Of a stretch of DNA of 64,000 bases, positions 1 through 12,703 are shown piece after piece (positions within the stretch are counted from its first letter, which is position 1; each line of letters starts with the position of its first letter). Made by a program: the position numbers and the translations under genes. Source of the stretch: Owenia fusiformis (Eukaryota; Annelida; Polychaeta; Sabellida; Oweniidae); the NCBI GenBank assembly GCA_903813345.2, contig CAIIXF020000009.1, forward strand, positions 11,464,030 to 11,528,029, read 5' to 3'. The notes below the pieces were generated by a model. That model did no database searches. It was not told the DNA's origin and saw nothing but the letters and a program-made list of their open reading frames with translations.

Positions 1-832
1 TTTGTGATGTTTGATGCTGTATTTTTAGAACAATTGACCATGACATATTGACCTCTTAAACTATACGGAGTGAGAAACCAATATTGTGCCGTTTTATACA
101 AAACAAACAAAGCCCTGTCAAAGTACTTGTCTATTTTGCAATTTAAACAGTATTAATTTGAATAATTTTCTTAATCTAAAACTATTTAATTTAAGAAAAA
201 TGGTTTTAATTGTCATGAGAGCCGTTAGAATATAAATAATCAATGACAGGTTCATTGACTTACCCTGTACGTACCCGGAAGTGGAAGGGCAACTAACGTG
301 AGTGCAATTTTGTGGATTTTTGTTTGTTCCGGTTCTCGAAAGAAAAAAGAAAATATATTTTAGATTAGACCTAGATTCAATAAACCTCGTATATTTGATG
401 TATATACTACATCAGTAAATATGTAGAAACTTAAGTTACATATCACAGACATATAGAAGTGTCTTGTTCATTTCAATGTGACTACTAGGAGGCTGAAAGT
501 GAAAGATTTAAAAATTTAGAGTTCCAAATCGGACGGAAGGTGTTTTTAGAATTATGCTGAGTTGAGAGGAATGGATGACAAGTCAACGGACCTTTAGACT
601 AAAGTACATGGGATGACAACATGTTGGAACATCAAGAGCAAGCATCACCAATTGTGTCAGACATACATGTAATTCTGTTACCTTATCATCACATGCAGCG
701 CTCACCATAAATAAATGGCACAGCTGGACTTGCTGAAGTTAGGATTTCCCATGTTATAAAAAGTAAGCCTGACAGTTGATTGTTTGGGATATGCAGGCCT
801 GTAGACACTTTTTACCAATGGGAGTGGTTTTA
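1..832. other. AT-rich sequence without a recognised gene
   Basis: I see no convincing exon, RNA gene or repeat structure here. Short open frames on either strand show no domain-like sequence. It borders the inverted-repeat element that follows. Confidence 0.4.
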
Positions 833-1605
833 CCAAGGGGGAGCTTTTGTCAAGGTGGGAGACCCTATCTGTTGCAAGACTAACGCCTGGCATAACCGTC
901 ACCATGTTATTCGGTGTTTTTTAAGTAGCGCAAGGATCCTGCCATGACCGTGGTAATGTTATCGTGAAAGCCTGGTATAACCGCGACAATGCTGTATTAT
1001 ATTAAAATGCCTGCCATGACCGTGGTAGTGTAATCGTGTAAGCCTGGCGCGACCGCAACCTTTATATGACATTAATGACCTTCATGTTTCGCCCATTGCT
1101 GTTGGTATTTTTTATGGATAAATCTTATTAATTGATCATTATAGAAAGTATATGCTTTCGAATCGAAGCTCCTTGAATGAGAGTAGAGATATAGTTTGTT
1201 CACAAATTATTTATGAGTAAAAATTAGGTTTTCGTTGTGAAATTAATACACATTTTTAGTAGTCTTTATTTACATATTTAAGGTAGTTAAACACGAAGAA
1301 AAATTGTCATTACAGTGTTCTCAAGCTACTTTAAATACAACCACGGTCATGAGAGGCCTTGCAATATAATATAGCATTGTCACAGTTATGACAGGCCTTG
1401 CAAGCATTGTAACGGTCATATCAGGCTTTAACATTACCACGGTCATGACAGGCCTTATAAGCATTGTCACGGTCATATTAGGCTTTAACATTACCACGGT
1501 CATGACAGGATCCTTGCGCTACTTAAAAAACACCGAATAACATGGTGACGGTTACACCAGGCGTGAGTCTTGCAATAGATAGCATGTGCAAGGGGGAGCT
1601 TTTTG
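833..1605. repeat. Inverted-repeat element with internal minisatellite
   Basis: A segment near 869-960 is the near-perfect reverse complement of 1490-1587: the run through the ggatcc site, the ttttttaag run and the gttattcgg stretch occurs in both arms in opposite orientation. Inside the arms are degenerate copies of a roughly 60-bp unit rich in accacggtcatgacagg, clearest at 1380-1510. Outside both arms a similar string, caagggggagctttt, occurs in the same orientation, which could be flanking target sequence or part of the element. No transposase frame is visible; open frames here merely translate the repeats. Most likely a non-autonomous foldback or MITE-type DNA element. Confidence 0.65.
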
Positions 1606-1739
1606 ACAGTTTTGGTTAAAATTTCATGCAAAAGGTGCTTGAACTGGTGAAAACTGCATAATTTTGAAAGAGGGGCCTTGCTACGGGCCTGATAAGGTAC
1701 AGCATGAACATAGGCCCAGGTCAAAGTTTAGTATAAGTA

Positions 1740-2102
1740 CCGGATTTTCTCGCATATAAGCCCTGGGCGTATAACTGAAAGAAGGGGCAATTTCGTCTGT
1801 TATTTTACCTCTTATTTTTCGCCCATGGGCGTATAAGTGTACTACTTTCGATTTTTGGCCCAGTGGGCGTAAAGGTGAGAAGAGCTGATGAATACAATGG
1901 AATGTTAAGTTGTTAATGAATGTTAATACAATGAAACAAAGTACGACAGAACGATCTGCCAGTGACAAAATACTCTTGAATTTATTGAAAAAATCAATAA
2001 ATAGTCATTTTTTATAGGCCCATGGGCGTATAAGCGTACTATATTCGATTTTTGGCCCATGGGCCTAAATTTAGGAGGGCGTATATGCGAGAAAATCCGG
2101 TT
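1740..2102. mobile_element. MITE-like element with terminal inverted repeats
   Basis: The left end reads ccggattttctcgcatata and the right end is its reverse complement, tatatgcgagaaaatccgg (about 2080-2099). Inside, the string gggcgtataag followed by a tactatttcgatttttggccca-like stretch occurs near 1828-1870 and again near 2028-2062. Length is about 360 bp with no coding capacity. This fits a short non-autonomous cut-and-paste transposon; the superfamily cannot be named and no clean target-site duplication was found. Confidence 0.65.
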
Positions 2103-2940
2103 AGTCCAATATAATATTCACAGGTGCCCCACTTCAGTCGAAATATTTAAAAATCTCGCAGTCTCAGGTACGAGTTCTCCTAACTGGTATCAAATTGTAC
2201 ATGTATTCCCAAATCTGTCCAAAATCTTCTTCAAAGTGGTTCTATGTAAGTTCATCTCTCTGGTTTATATATTATATAAAAGACTAGGGGATACTAGTCG
2301 AAAGTCTCAATGGGATAAATATTCTCTGAAGTAATGAATAAACTTACTTAAACATTCTTCAAAGTGTTTTCAAACTTTTGCATATAATATTCGACTTACT
2401 AATACTTTAACCTGGGCCTATGAACATGAGAGTGATGAAATTTGAGCAAACTGATATTTTCATTGTTTCAGAAAGATTTGGTCTAGCTTCTTGATATTTT
2501 TATTTGTAAATGTTAGAGATATCATAGGACGAAAATAAGAAAATTCTAGTCTATATTATATTCACCATGCATTTTGGAAGTTTAGGGTCATATGCAAGCG
2601 TCAGATGTAGTATATGGTATAAGGCGCAGGTAAATTTCACTGAGATAAAACACGAATTCAAATTCATTGTGTTGTACCTAACCCATTGCCATTTGGGTTA
2701 AAAAGATAAACATTTTCAACTCTGATTAAAAATTGTGTAGAAATAGACTATTAATCATCATTCTTGTCTCATAACTTCTTATTCTAGCTAATACATAGAT
2801 TGAATCTTCTCTGCTGCTGTAACATAAATGTTCTCTCTTTTCCTTGCTTAAAATGATCATATATTTTATAATAGAATTTTTGGATTCCATTCCGAACTTT
2901 AAAATTATGTATTATTTAATATTTGTATAATAATTTTCAG

Positions 2941-3023
2941 TTTCAGGAATGAATTGGTACTGTGGCTGTTAGAAGACAATGGATTTCACAATAACTTTTT
3001 ATGCAGGGCCTTCATAATATCAG
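2941..3023 (+). CDS. Candidate internal exon, unknown gene
   Basis: The 83-bp segment follows a pyrimidine-rich tract ending ttttcag and stops at a caggtaaat donor. Its open frame reads as a soluble helical segment (starts FRNELVLWLLED, ends CRAFIIS). Start phase 2 and end phase 1 do not match the next candidate exon at 8274, so any transcript would need more exons that I could not find. I do not recognise the protein. Confidence 0.25.
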
Positions 3024-3664
3024 GTAAATAATTTCTGTTTTAACCTTCATTAGCACATTCTATTTTACAACCTAAATGGTATTTTGGGGTAATGGAAATG
3101 ATACCCCAGATCTAAATGCTGACTAATTGATTTTCTATGCAATATCTCATCTTGGTGCATTATGGTCAACAACCTCCAGAATGAATGCTTTGGCTCAATG
3201 GAAATGCCATTGAGCACACAGATAAGGTGACCGGACCAAATCTTTCAAAAAACAATTGAAAAAGGCAATCACACCAAAACTGTTAATCATATTGAAGGTG
3301 CTGTGCATGTTTGTTTTGTTGTGATGGCCTTTTCCTGAATCATTTCCACCCGATAGATCTAAGCAGAAAGATTCAAACTGTAAAATTGCAGACTTCTGAT
3401 ACTTGACTACTCATTTTTCAGATTTTGTAAAAGCAACAACTGAATGGCCTATTGAAAGGATGTTTTGATGACAGCATACTTTGACTTCGGAGCAAGAGGG
3501 TCAAACAGTATCCTGTGGGATCAGCTGGACTTCTGTTGCTGTCTAGAAATTTCTTAACATTGACTATGAATACAACAGTCTTCCTACTCCCCTCCTGTGT
3601 CAGCTTCAACAGTCTAAACCAGCCATATGACAGTAGTGTTGGGACAGTTAACTTAATTCCAACA

Positions 3665-4390
3665 AACAAGGTTTGGTAGGGATATAGTGAGCCCCCAGTT
3701 CATCCATTGAACAACTCAGATACTAGTGGATGGATTTTTTTCACATTGGGTGGAAAGATGTGTATTGGTAATTGTTTTAAGCAAAACAAACAATTTTCGA
3801 GATGGCTACCACTTTAAAATGTCAGGATTTTTTTGTGAAAATCTAAAATTTTTAAGCAAAGTGGTGAATATTTCTGTTTGAAATTTTGGAAGTAAATTCA
3901 CAAAATACATCTATTTCACCTATATTACGTGTTTTTCAGCCTGACCCCTAGGTATGTGTATGGGGTCGGGAATACTGGAATTTTTGTTTGTTTTGAGATC
4001 TTTTTCAGTACATGTATAGCTCTGTAATGCTAAAATGAAAGATTAGTTCAAACAGATTTCAAGTTCAGTATTGTTTTTCCGATTTAGATTTAAGAACATT
4101 CAAAGGGGCTGTCTAAATTGGGATTTCACAATTTCCCGACCACTTCCAAAAATAAGGCTATATGGCTATATTACACTCAAATTGAAGGCATTGCAGAGTA
4201 GATCACAATAATGGTATTGTTTTTCTGATTTGATCCTCAGAAAATTCAAAATGGCCACCTAATAGGGAATTTCACAATATTTCACCCATCTCTTCAAAGT
4301 AGACTATTTTTATACTCAAATTGAAGGAATTTTAGAGTAGATCACAATTATTATATTGTTTTCTGATTCTTCCCTCAAACTGGCTGCCTA
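3665..4390. repeat. Interspersed repeat, copy 1 of a family also at 19080-19770
   Basis: The order of phrases is shared with 19080-19770: tagggatatagt, then ggaaagatgt-tattggt, then agatggc-cca near a Phe/Lys-poor stretch, then ttttca-cctgacccc-agg, then repeated cagagtagatcacaatta segments. The copy is older or more degraded than copy 2 and lacks its gtccgtccgtc tract. No coding sequence; a non-autonomous dispersed repeat is the likely identity. Confidence 0.55.
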
Positions 4391-4902
4391 AAGTATGGAC
4401 ACATTATATAACATTAGATCTAAAATAAATGTAATGTGTTGTCTTTATGATCTCTGAAATAAACAATCATATGTGTATAAGGTATTATTGGAAAGATTAT
4501 TCAATTCCCAGTATTTTGAGCTTACTTTTAAGTATATTGAACCATTATTAATGAAGAAATTCATTTTATAAGAACACAAGGATTTATCGTTTCAAGTCAA
4601 AACTACTGAAAATTTGGGCATGTCAGTAACTTTAACAAGCTCAACTTTTCTCCTAGGTGGGTTAAAGGAACATTTTTTTGCTAAAACATGCCTCTTGAAA
4701 TTTAAAAAAAATTATTTGACCTTGTACACTACCATGGTGTTTTGTCACTCTATAAAAACAGGTTCCAGTGAAGTTTGACATTTTTCCAGTTTGACAAAAG
4801 TATTAAACAAAACTGTTTTATAGGTGTTTTTACTCATGACATATTTATTCATTGCATCTTCTTACATTAATTCAGGCACATGTATTTCAGAGGGAAACAA
4901 GT

Positions 4903-5354
4903 TGTCTGAATTCAGACAGAAACATTCCTTAGCTTAACATATAGTGTATCTTACACTTGAATATTCTGTGTCTGAATTCAGGCAGCGACTTCCTAATCTA
5001 TAAGAAACCTAAATTTTCACTGTCTGAATTCAGACACAACTTGATAATAGTAAGATGAATTTGTTTATCTCTTGTGTCTGAATTCAGACACAGGCTTTTC
5101 CATATTAGAAAACAGAAGCTGATTTCAACTGTCTGAATTCAGACACAATTTGATAATAGTAAGATGAATTTGTTTATCTTATGTGTTGTGTCTGAATTCA
5201 GACAATGGAAATCAGTATCAATTTTCTCAGATTGAAATCTTGTCTGAATTCAGACACATAAACAAATTCATCTCACTATAATGAGACTGTGTCTGAATTC
5301 AGACATAGGCTTTTCCATGTTAGAAAACTGATTCAACTGTCTGAATTCAGACAT
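4903..5354. repeat. Array of 16-bp palindromes, array 1
   Basis: Nine copies of the perfect palindrome TGTCTGAATTCAGACA (one has GGCA at its end) start at 4903, 4969, 5021, 5075, 5130, 5189, 5241, 5290 and 5339, a spacing of 49-66 bp. The spacers are related to each other: the spacers after 5021 and 5130 share a gataatagtaagatgaattt string, and the spacer after 5241 carries the same sequence reverse-complemented. Each palindrome contains an EcoRI site. Function unknown; it could be a satellite from a mobile element or an array of dyad-symmetric protein sites. Confidence 0.9.
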
Positions 5355-8270
5355 GGACTGATCATAGTGAGGTGAACCCTAATTAAGTTATGCAATGTTG
5401 CATATGACCACATTATCCAAACTTTTCTGACAGAAATGGACATAATATACTCTAATTCACATCAAAGTAATTAGAAAATAACAATTTCTTTTCATATATG
5501 GTTCTCAGTGACAGTTCTCATGGTTTAATCTACTGTACATCATTACAAAATGTATATGTTCAACCTTAAGTTCATCATATTGTATGTCTGACTACTTTAA
5601 TAATATATTTCAGCACATATTTTTGAGTACACTCAGTACATACAGAAAAAGTTGTCAAGTTATTCCATTCCATTTCATTTGATTTTTCATTTATTTGATC
5701 CTTTTAACTTAGAGATGTTAACGTACATTCTGCATCACATGATTGAAGCTGATTTAAAATTGATGAACTATTTACAATCAAATTCTTTTGTTAATAACTA
5801 TTATGATACTAGTAAGTATATTAACTATATAGTAAATATAAAAGGTATAATATACAATGTACAACCCAAGGGAAAAGTGAACCATGTCACTTTCACTTCA
5901 TTTGATAGATCTTTGACAATTTGTAGCTGTCAAAATACTAGATTAATAGTATTTACCTGTGTGTCTCGAATTGTGGCGGGGGGGGGGGGGGGGGGTGTCA
6001 ATGTTTTTTGTAAATTTTGTTGTAAGTTGATCTTATTTCTGATTTGTTGTGGGATTCAATTAATTGGACTGTGTTAAAGTGAATGCTTAACTTCAATTTT
6101 AAGTTCCCTGTCAATAGTCATGGTACAGTAGATGCCATTGGATATAACGTTTGCCGTGTTCAATTGATATCCCGTTAAAAGTAAATTTTAATGTCCAATT
6201 TCCACAACCAAACCAATCTTCACTACTTCACCAGGACTCTTTCTATATCCTACTATGTATTCCACCTCAAACTTCTGTCTTATTTGGAGAGGTCTCTGGT
6301 TTCCCCCTGATTTAATGGACACTTGCTGGTTACAGCCTGAAATAGTATAGATTAAACAGTTTATCATGAAGACTCAACTTGACGGATGGACAGACAAAAG
6401 CAGACAGACACTCCTAATAATAAAGAAAAATAACAAAATAAGCGGGAAAATAACACACTTCAAATTTCATATGGAGTGTAATGGAATATAATAATTTGAG
6501 TGGAATATACCTTTTTGACCATTATTGTGTTTTGATTCAATGTAATGCTCATAGTATATTTCTGTCAAGTTATATTTGTATTTTACAATTATCTTGTATT
6601 CTGTATTTTACATTTGATGGTGTAATTAGAATTGTATTTGACAACAACTTTATTTTTGTATTCAATAGTTAGTTTAGTCTTAGGTCAGTTTTGTAGATTG
6701 AAGTTTTTAGTGACTAATATGTCATTGTAATGACATCAGAGAGTCAATAAAAGATATATATACCTTTTTCTGCAGACCTCGACTTTGTTCGTTCAATAAT
6801 GCTGTTAGGATTAATCACTTTCTTTTTTGACTCATTGGTATGTCCTTCTCATATAGCCATGAGAGTTTGACCGGATTTTCTGAAATATTAATTATCAGTC
6901 TATCAATGTCAAGTAAGAATAAGTTAATTAATTAAGTAGAATTTAAAACAAACACATTTTTTTTAAAATTAAATATACATTTGATGATGGTGTTACATAC
7001 TTGCAGTGCAAACATAGAGTCCTTCCAATATATGCAAACTCTATTTGTTATGTTCACTGGCTTTTGTCACTTTGTATAGCTCGGCAAGTCGATATTCAAA
7101 TGATATCGGCCCTGTTTCAAATGTTGGTACCTTAGTTGCCATCTCATATTTTCCAAGTTAGTTTTGCATTGTGTTTTCTACCACAAGTAAATGCATCCAG
7201 GAGTGTTGTCTTCATAAGATCTACATCTAAAGCCTTCTCTTTTCTTCTAGTATTAGTGGTTCTGCAAAATAAACAGTGCTAACATATATTTTGACCTCTA
7301 GCTCACAGACTTGACGTTTTTGTCTAATACAAGATTAAAAAACCATAAGAGTCATTATAATATTTTGAATTCTCATATTAAGCTGTCACCCAAGGAGGAT
7401 TGGAAGCCAGAATGAAACAGAATATCAATTGGCGTCACCGGGAGAAAATCCTCCTTGGCTGTCACATTAGTTATTTATGAAGAAATGTATATTATTTAGG
7501 GTCTGCCTTAAAAACAGATGACTGGGTGGCCGGTGACTCAGGGTACCTAATGTGTCTAGCAGGGTTACCAACTTTCAAAGTTGGACATTTTCCCCTAATA
7601 TAGTAGCAAATTGACATGATAGCCCCAGCCTCCTAAGTGTAAACTATACTGTTCTATATTTAAACATTATCTCTTTATCAAAAACCTTTTTTGAATAATC
7701 GACTATTTTTTCAATATCAGAATACCTGAAAGGCATAAAATCAAATCCTAGCCCTGCTAAGAATGTTACCAAGTCACCTGGCAACCCGGTTATCCAGTCA
7801 CCTCAATTTTACACAAAACCTTTAATTCTCCTCTCAAGCTAAACCCTCTTCTAAATTATTTTTACATCTTTCTATCCTACTCTGGACTTAAAATTATGAT
7901 AAATTGACTTACCAAATTCACAATTCCCTGTTGATGTATCTGCCATACTGTACATAAGCATGTTCCAATAATCCAGTGTTTAACTGTTTAATTCAGATCT
8001 CTTTCTTCAAAATGTTAATAATTTCTAATATTGTCTGTTAAACCTGTTTCCGCCAAAAATTTGAATGGGTGTAACTTAAATCCCTTCTTTCATTGGATAG
8101 TGTAAAGTTTGGGTGAGTCTAATATTTCAAAAAGGGTACACAGTGATTCAATGGACTGATCTGAAAGCTTATTCCCTAAGTGCTACTAACTGTATCTGTA
8201 TGCAATATACACCACAAAAGTAACATTAACATCTTCAAATAGAATAATTTCCATTGGACAATTGATTATA
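5355..8270. other. Non-coding AT-rich stretch with an 18-G run
   Basis: No gene recognised. A homopolymer of 18 G lies at 5978-5995. The longest open frame (5652-6077) crosses that run and has the composition of translated AT-rich DNA, so I do not call it. The rest shows no clear repeat structure by eye. Confidence 0.4.
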
Positions 8271-8273
8271 CAG

Positions 8274-8379
8274 TATACAAAAGGAAAATAACAAAAGCAT
8301 GACAGTTGGAGAAATCCTAGGTGCTGGAAATTTGAAGAAGATTCTAGGATTTATTCCCAATATGTTGATGATAGCAGGG
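8274..8379 (+). CDS. Candidate exon, unknown gene
   Basis: After an attatacag acceptor an open frame runs through GEILGAGNLKKILGFIPNML to a gggg-taagt donor at 8380, ending in phase 0. The amino-acid text is plausible for a real helical protein, and an internal ATG at 8299 could also be a start. The following candidate exon (8761) begins in phase 2, so the two cannot be spliced directly. Product not recognised; it may also be a pseudogene relic. Confidence 0.3.
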
Positions 8380-8760
8380 GTAAGTTATTTTTATTAAGAT
8401 AGTTTTAAATACTTTTCAAAAATTACATTTAATGTAAGAAAATCCAACTAATCTTAAATATAAAAAGAGATATTGAAGATTAGAATTAATGCGGATTATG
8501 TGAGCTTCCCCTTAAACCAACTAGAACTTTTAAACCAAGAATGAATCACAGCCCCTTCAATGAATGATATTGGTTTATTTAAAACTTATGAATTTGAAAA
8601 TTTTAGATGAATAAATCACTGGCCCTTCAGAGGGGAATAATAGTGCAATGATGGTGGTCTTTCCTAACATGGACTCAACCACCAATGATAGGGTTAAATT
8701 ACTGTTGCTGCAAAATGTTGATTATATAAAGCTATTTATAATTTACATTATTTTTTGTAG

Positions 8761-8832
8761 GAACAAAGCCCTACATGCATACATAAAATATATTGATTGT
8801 GAAGAAGAGTCTGCTACCAACATATGGATAAA
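8761..8832 (+). CDS. Candidate exon, unknown gene
   Basis: A strong polypyrimidine acceptor (attttttgtag) and a consensus donor (aag|gtgagt) bracket 72 bp encoding NKALHAYIKYIDCEEES and a short remainder. Start phase 2, end phase 0. The splice signals are the best of this group, but I recognise no family. Confidence 0.3.
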
Positions 8833-10440
8833 GGTGAGTAATTAATTCTAACATGTTTTTTTGCCTTGTTTTCTTTAAAACAATTTTTTCTGGAATTTTG
8901 AAACAATATTCAACATTTTCCCTTTCTTTTGGGGCCCACATCTTTTGTATTAAAGGATAGTACCTTGTGAAATTGACTCCTTACTTTTTATTCATTATAA
9001 GTTCTAGTTCAGTGTTCCATTTGTACTTTGTTGCATTAGGCCATATGATGTAGATACTTTGTTTTATGTCCTGCTTTAAAGTCCAAATTACACAATGGCA
9101 TAAGGGAAACAAACATTAACACTTGTTTGCTGGGAAATGTATATGATAAATTGCTTGAAAAGGGTATGGTATTCCTATTTGCAGTGATTTCAAATACACA
9201 TTTAACTAATCATGTACATTGGTACATGTGGCATGCAGTATGTTTCAAAGATATTCATAGAAATAAAATGCTCAACTATTCAATTGATTATAATTAATCC
9301 AACCTTATTGATAATTAGCAAATCAATTATATTTTAATATCAATCTCAGTGAGGTAATTTCCAAAAATATTAAAGCAGGTTTTATGATGAAGTAAATGGG
9401 TCTTCACATGCAGTATTACTCTGAACAGATTTGTCATTAAAATTCAGAGTATACCCTCACAAAAAGATAAAAACAGATGATTAAATAAAGGAAAAGGAAA
9501 GCAACAGAAATTAACGAAACAGAATAATTACTTATGTATGAACCTAAAAGTTAATTCATCACTTTTGTTTATTTTTTAGTGAATATTTGTTGAACATCTT
9601 TTAAGGGCAAATTCTTTGAAATTGAGATGCATATCTAATAACCACAAATTGCACAAGCATTTACACTGCCATATAATTTAATTTGATATCAACTACAATG
9701 TTTAACTCCTTGATATTATGACAAATTCCATCTGAAATTCACAAAACCACTTAGCGATTTCTTATATAATATAGCACCAACGAGATACTTATCCATTTCT
9801 ATAGCATAACATCTTTACACAAAAGCTAGGCTTTTCAATAGGTTGAGATCACTCAGTTGTGAACCATATAATAAAATCAACTTCTAGATTGAGTTTCATG
9901 ATTTAAGTTTGGAGAAATCTGATGAAGTTGAATTTGGTTATATTGCTTCAAATGTTCATAAAAATGTGAGCAATACAAAGAGAATGCTGTGTTTGGAAAT
10001 AAATATATCACAAAAATATGTTTTTTTTAAATAAATGGTTACATCATTTCTCATTGAAATTCTCCCAGATTCTCCTATTCTGAAGTCCAATAAACATGAC
10101 AGTTACCACTTAAATGGATCAAACTTTCCAATGACTGATTTTGACATTATCTATTGTAACGAGTTGATCTAATAGAATGGACTGTTGGTACTGTCTCCTA
10201 AAATAAATAAAATACCACCCTTTATTTACCAGTGATAGACCACTTCTTCAAAATGGGAATGTTAACCGTATAAAAACTAATTTGATTATGAATTTCTTTT
10301 TAATAAAATGTGTCAAATACAGAATCCAGGCTAGTTTAACCTTGTTAGAATACAGCATGTTTCAAATGCAATTCAGGGCCAAGCTTGATACTAATTAATT
10401 GATATTAATGAATATAGGCTAATAGGACCATCCTGATGCT
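8833..10440. other. AT-rich non-coding stretch
   Basis: No exon, RNA gene or obvious repeat array could be supported here. Confidence 0.35.
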
Positions 10441-10446
10441 AAAGTG

Positions 10447-10620
10447 TCAGCAAGGGCTCAAAATTCATTTGATGTATTGCAAATATTAGAAATAATGTTC
10501 GAAAACATCAAAGAAGAAAATGGACAAACAACCAATAGGAAAAATAAATATGAAACACAGCAGATGCTCATCAAGTTTCAACCTCAATCTAAAGCATTGT
10601 TATATTCCTTGGGCTATGAG
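10447..10620 (+). CDS. Candidate exon, unknown gene
   Basis: An open frame of about 58 codons ends at a gag|gtatgt donor in phase 0. It has balanced, protein-like composition (FDVLQILEIMFENIKEENGQ and a Lys/Asn/Gln-rich continuation). The upstream acceptor is weak, with little pyrimidine tract, so the left edge is uncertain. No family recognised. Together with 8274 and 8761 it could belong to one plus-strand gene whose remaining exons are undetected. Confidence 0.25.
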
Positions 10621-12225
10621 GTATGTTATGTGTTAGCATGCCACCAAGAGAATATTAATTGTCAAGATTTGGGTGATAATTATTGATCAAAGTATCAAAG
10701 ACAAAGTGTCAATTTTTCTAGGGAATACTAAGTGTTTCGATATGGGTGAAAGACTAAAAGAAAGTAATTGAGATGCAAGAAATATAATTGTAATCACAGA
10801 TACTCTTATGAATTTGGCTCAAAATTATGTAATGACATGCAAGTTCCTCAAATACAAAGTTAAATTAGAAAGTTGATCAAAGTTGAAGATACATTGTGGA
10901 CTATTGTGACTATTATTAAATTGTGAAAATACTTAGTTACACCCAAATTCTTGAGTACATACATGTCTCAGCTAAAATCCAGTTTTAGAGGAACACTTTT
11001 TATGTTATAATGTTAAAGCTTTAAAACAATGAAGCCACTATGTATTTGGTTTATAACAAGATTCAAGGACACAGCATATTTATGCTTCCTTGCAAATGCT
11101 GATACCAAAGTTCTGGTACCAGGGACATGTCAAATTAATCAACCTACTTAGGTGATGTGATCACCAACTTGTCAACACTAAACGTTTTCCATGACCTTAA
11201 ATCATTAAACAGGAAACTTGAATTTGAATCAGGTCATTTATATTTTTAATAAAGGGAATATCGCAAACATTTTAGAAAAGGAAGGATATTTCATATTGAA
11301 AAGGAAGCTTATTTAGATTAAACATATATGATACCACCCCTTTTAAAATATATCCCATGTTAGTTGTAAATTTCAAAATGTTAATTTTTGCCCTCCCCAA
11401 GTAAAATAAACATTAACATTATGTAATGTTGTGATAAGGGGAGAGGGTTATATCATATTAAGTAAGCTTTAGAGAACTGATTGATCTATTTCATTGCATG
11501 GAAACCGGCAGTGTTTCCTAAGTGACATTTTTGTGGTTTTGAGAAAATGGGTTTAAAGTTGAATATGAACCATTTATGATACAAAGCTGATTTTATGCTA
11601 TCTCATGTCATTGTAAGGTTTATGTATATGATTTCAAAACTATTATATTTGCAATGGTAAATGTAGTTTTTTCAGAAAGGAAATTGTGGCAGAAGATATT
11701 TTAGCTGTTTTGCACGTTTTGACATTTACATTGACTCATTGTATCAAACTGATCAATTCATTGATTTTGCAGTTTGGAAAATAAAACTTATTGCATCATT
11801 GAATTCCCTTTCAAGTTTATAATGTTGAAGTTTTCAATCAACTGTTTTAATTGTAATTAATAATTTAATTAATGCCATATATCACAGTCATTGTTTTTTT
11901 AGCACATTATTTTTGTCATTATACCATTATACTGTACATTAAACATTATTGCAATATTAGCATATACTGATTATTTGTTGAAAGGGTTGACTCAGAATTT
12001 TAATGCAGAGTAGGCCCATTTGTAAGTTGTATGTGATGGAACCTTTGAATATATTATAATTACAACCTACATGCATCCTTCATTTCCAAAATACACTTAT
12101 GTAATACATTAATTAAACAATTCCATTTACTTTAAAAGTAGAATCAATTTTGCATAAATATAATTAAATTCATTGTTCCCCACCAAAGGAAAGTCTTTAA
12201 TGCCCAATGGAAAGATGTTCATTGT
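10621..12225. other. AT-rich non-coding stretch
   Basis: Nothing that can be supported as a gene or repeat was seen. Confidence 0.35.
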
Positions 12226-12232
12226 ATCTTTG

Positions 12233-12302
12233 TTTGTCCAGCTTGGACCAGTTTTGTATTTCAAACGTGAAATACAAAACTGCTCCCCCAAGCTGGACAA
12301 AA
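12233..12302. repeat. Long hairpin
   Basis: The left arm starts tttgtccagctt and continues agttttgtatttca; the right arm is the reverse complement with a short gggggagc/ggacc difference and a 4-base loop (aacg). A related fragment with ctaagctggacaaa lies at 12955-12968. Probably a miniature inverted-repeat insertion or a fragment of one. Confidence 0.7.
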
Positions 12303-12435
12303 AAATAAATATTATTTTTTTTATAGAAAAAATTAAAAAGATCCAATACATCTAGATCTTATTAAAACCATCAGAGTAATGCTGAAAACATATGCTATCA
12401 TCGTATGATCTGTAAAATAAAGCCTTCTGATTGGT

Positions 12436-12703
12436 CAGTTCCTGTGCTCTACCAATCTGTATTGCTACTGAGATTGTCCCCATTGATCATCTCCGTCGCA
12501 ATACAGAAAATATTGGTACGGAGGGAACAATCTCAGTAGCAATACAGAGGACCACACGATAAAAACGTTATTGAATGATTTGAAGTGCAATGCAGGATAT
12601 ATTCTGTCTCGATATCCTGTATTGGCACTCGGCTCCGTCTCTTGCCAATACAGAATTTCTCGAGCAGAATATATACTGTATTGGACTTCAAATCATTCAA
12701 TAA
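12436..12703. repeat. Two adjacent imperfect hairpins built on a caatacag motif
   Basis: The first spans about 12436-12554: ctgtattgctactgagattgt on the left pairs with acaatctcagtagcaatacag on the right. The second spans about 12569-12703: ttattgaatgatttgaagt pairs with acttcaaatcattcaataa, and both inner arms carry agaatatata. The two share the words caatacag and ctccgtc, so they are probably related MITE-type insertions placed side by side. No coding sequence. Confidence 0.7.

Noticed and set aside
1321-1503. Minus-strand frame with repeated MTVVMLKP
   Set aside because: Translation of the minisatellite units; not a gene.
3418-3669. Minus-strand 83-codon frame beginning MFVGIKLTVP
   Set aside because: Has protein-like composition, but no family, no splice context and it borders a dispersed repeat. 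Possibly a transposon-derived scrap.
5652-6077. 141-codon plus-strand frame
   Set aside because: It runs through the 18-G tract and consists of AT-rich codons without domain features.
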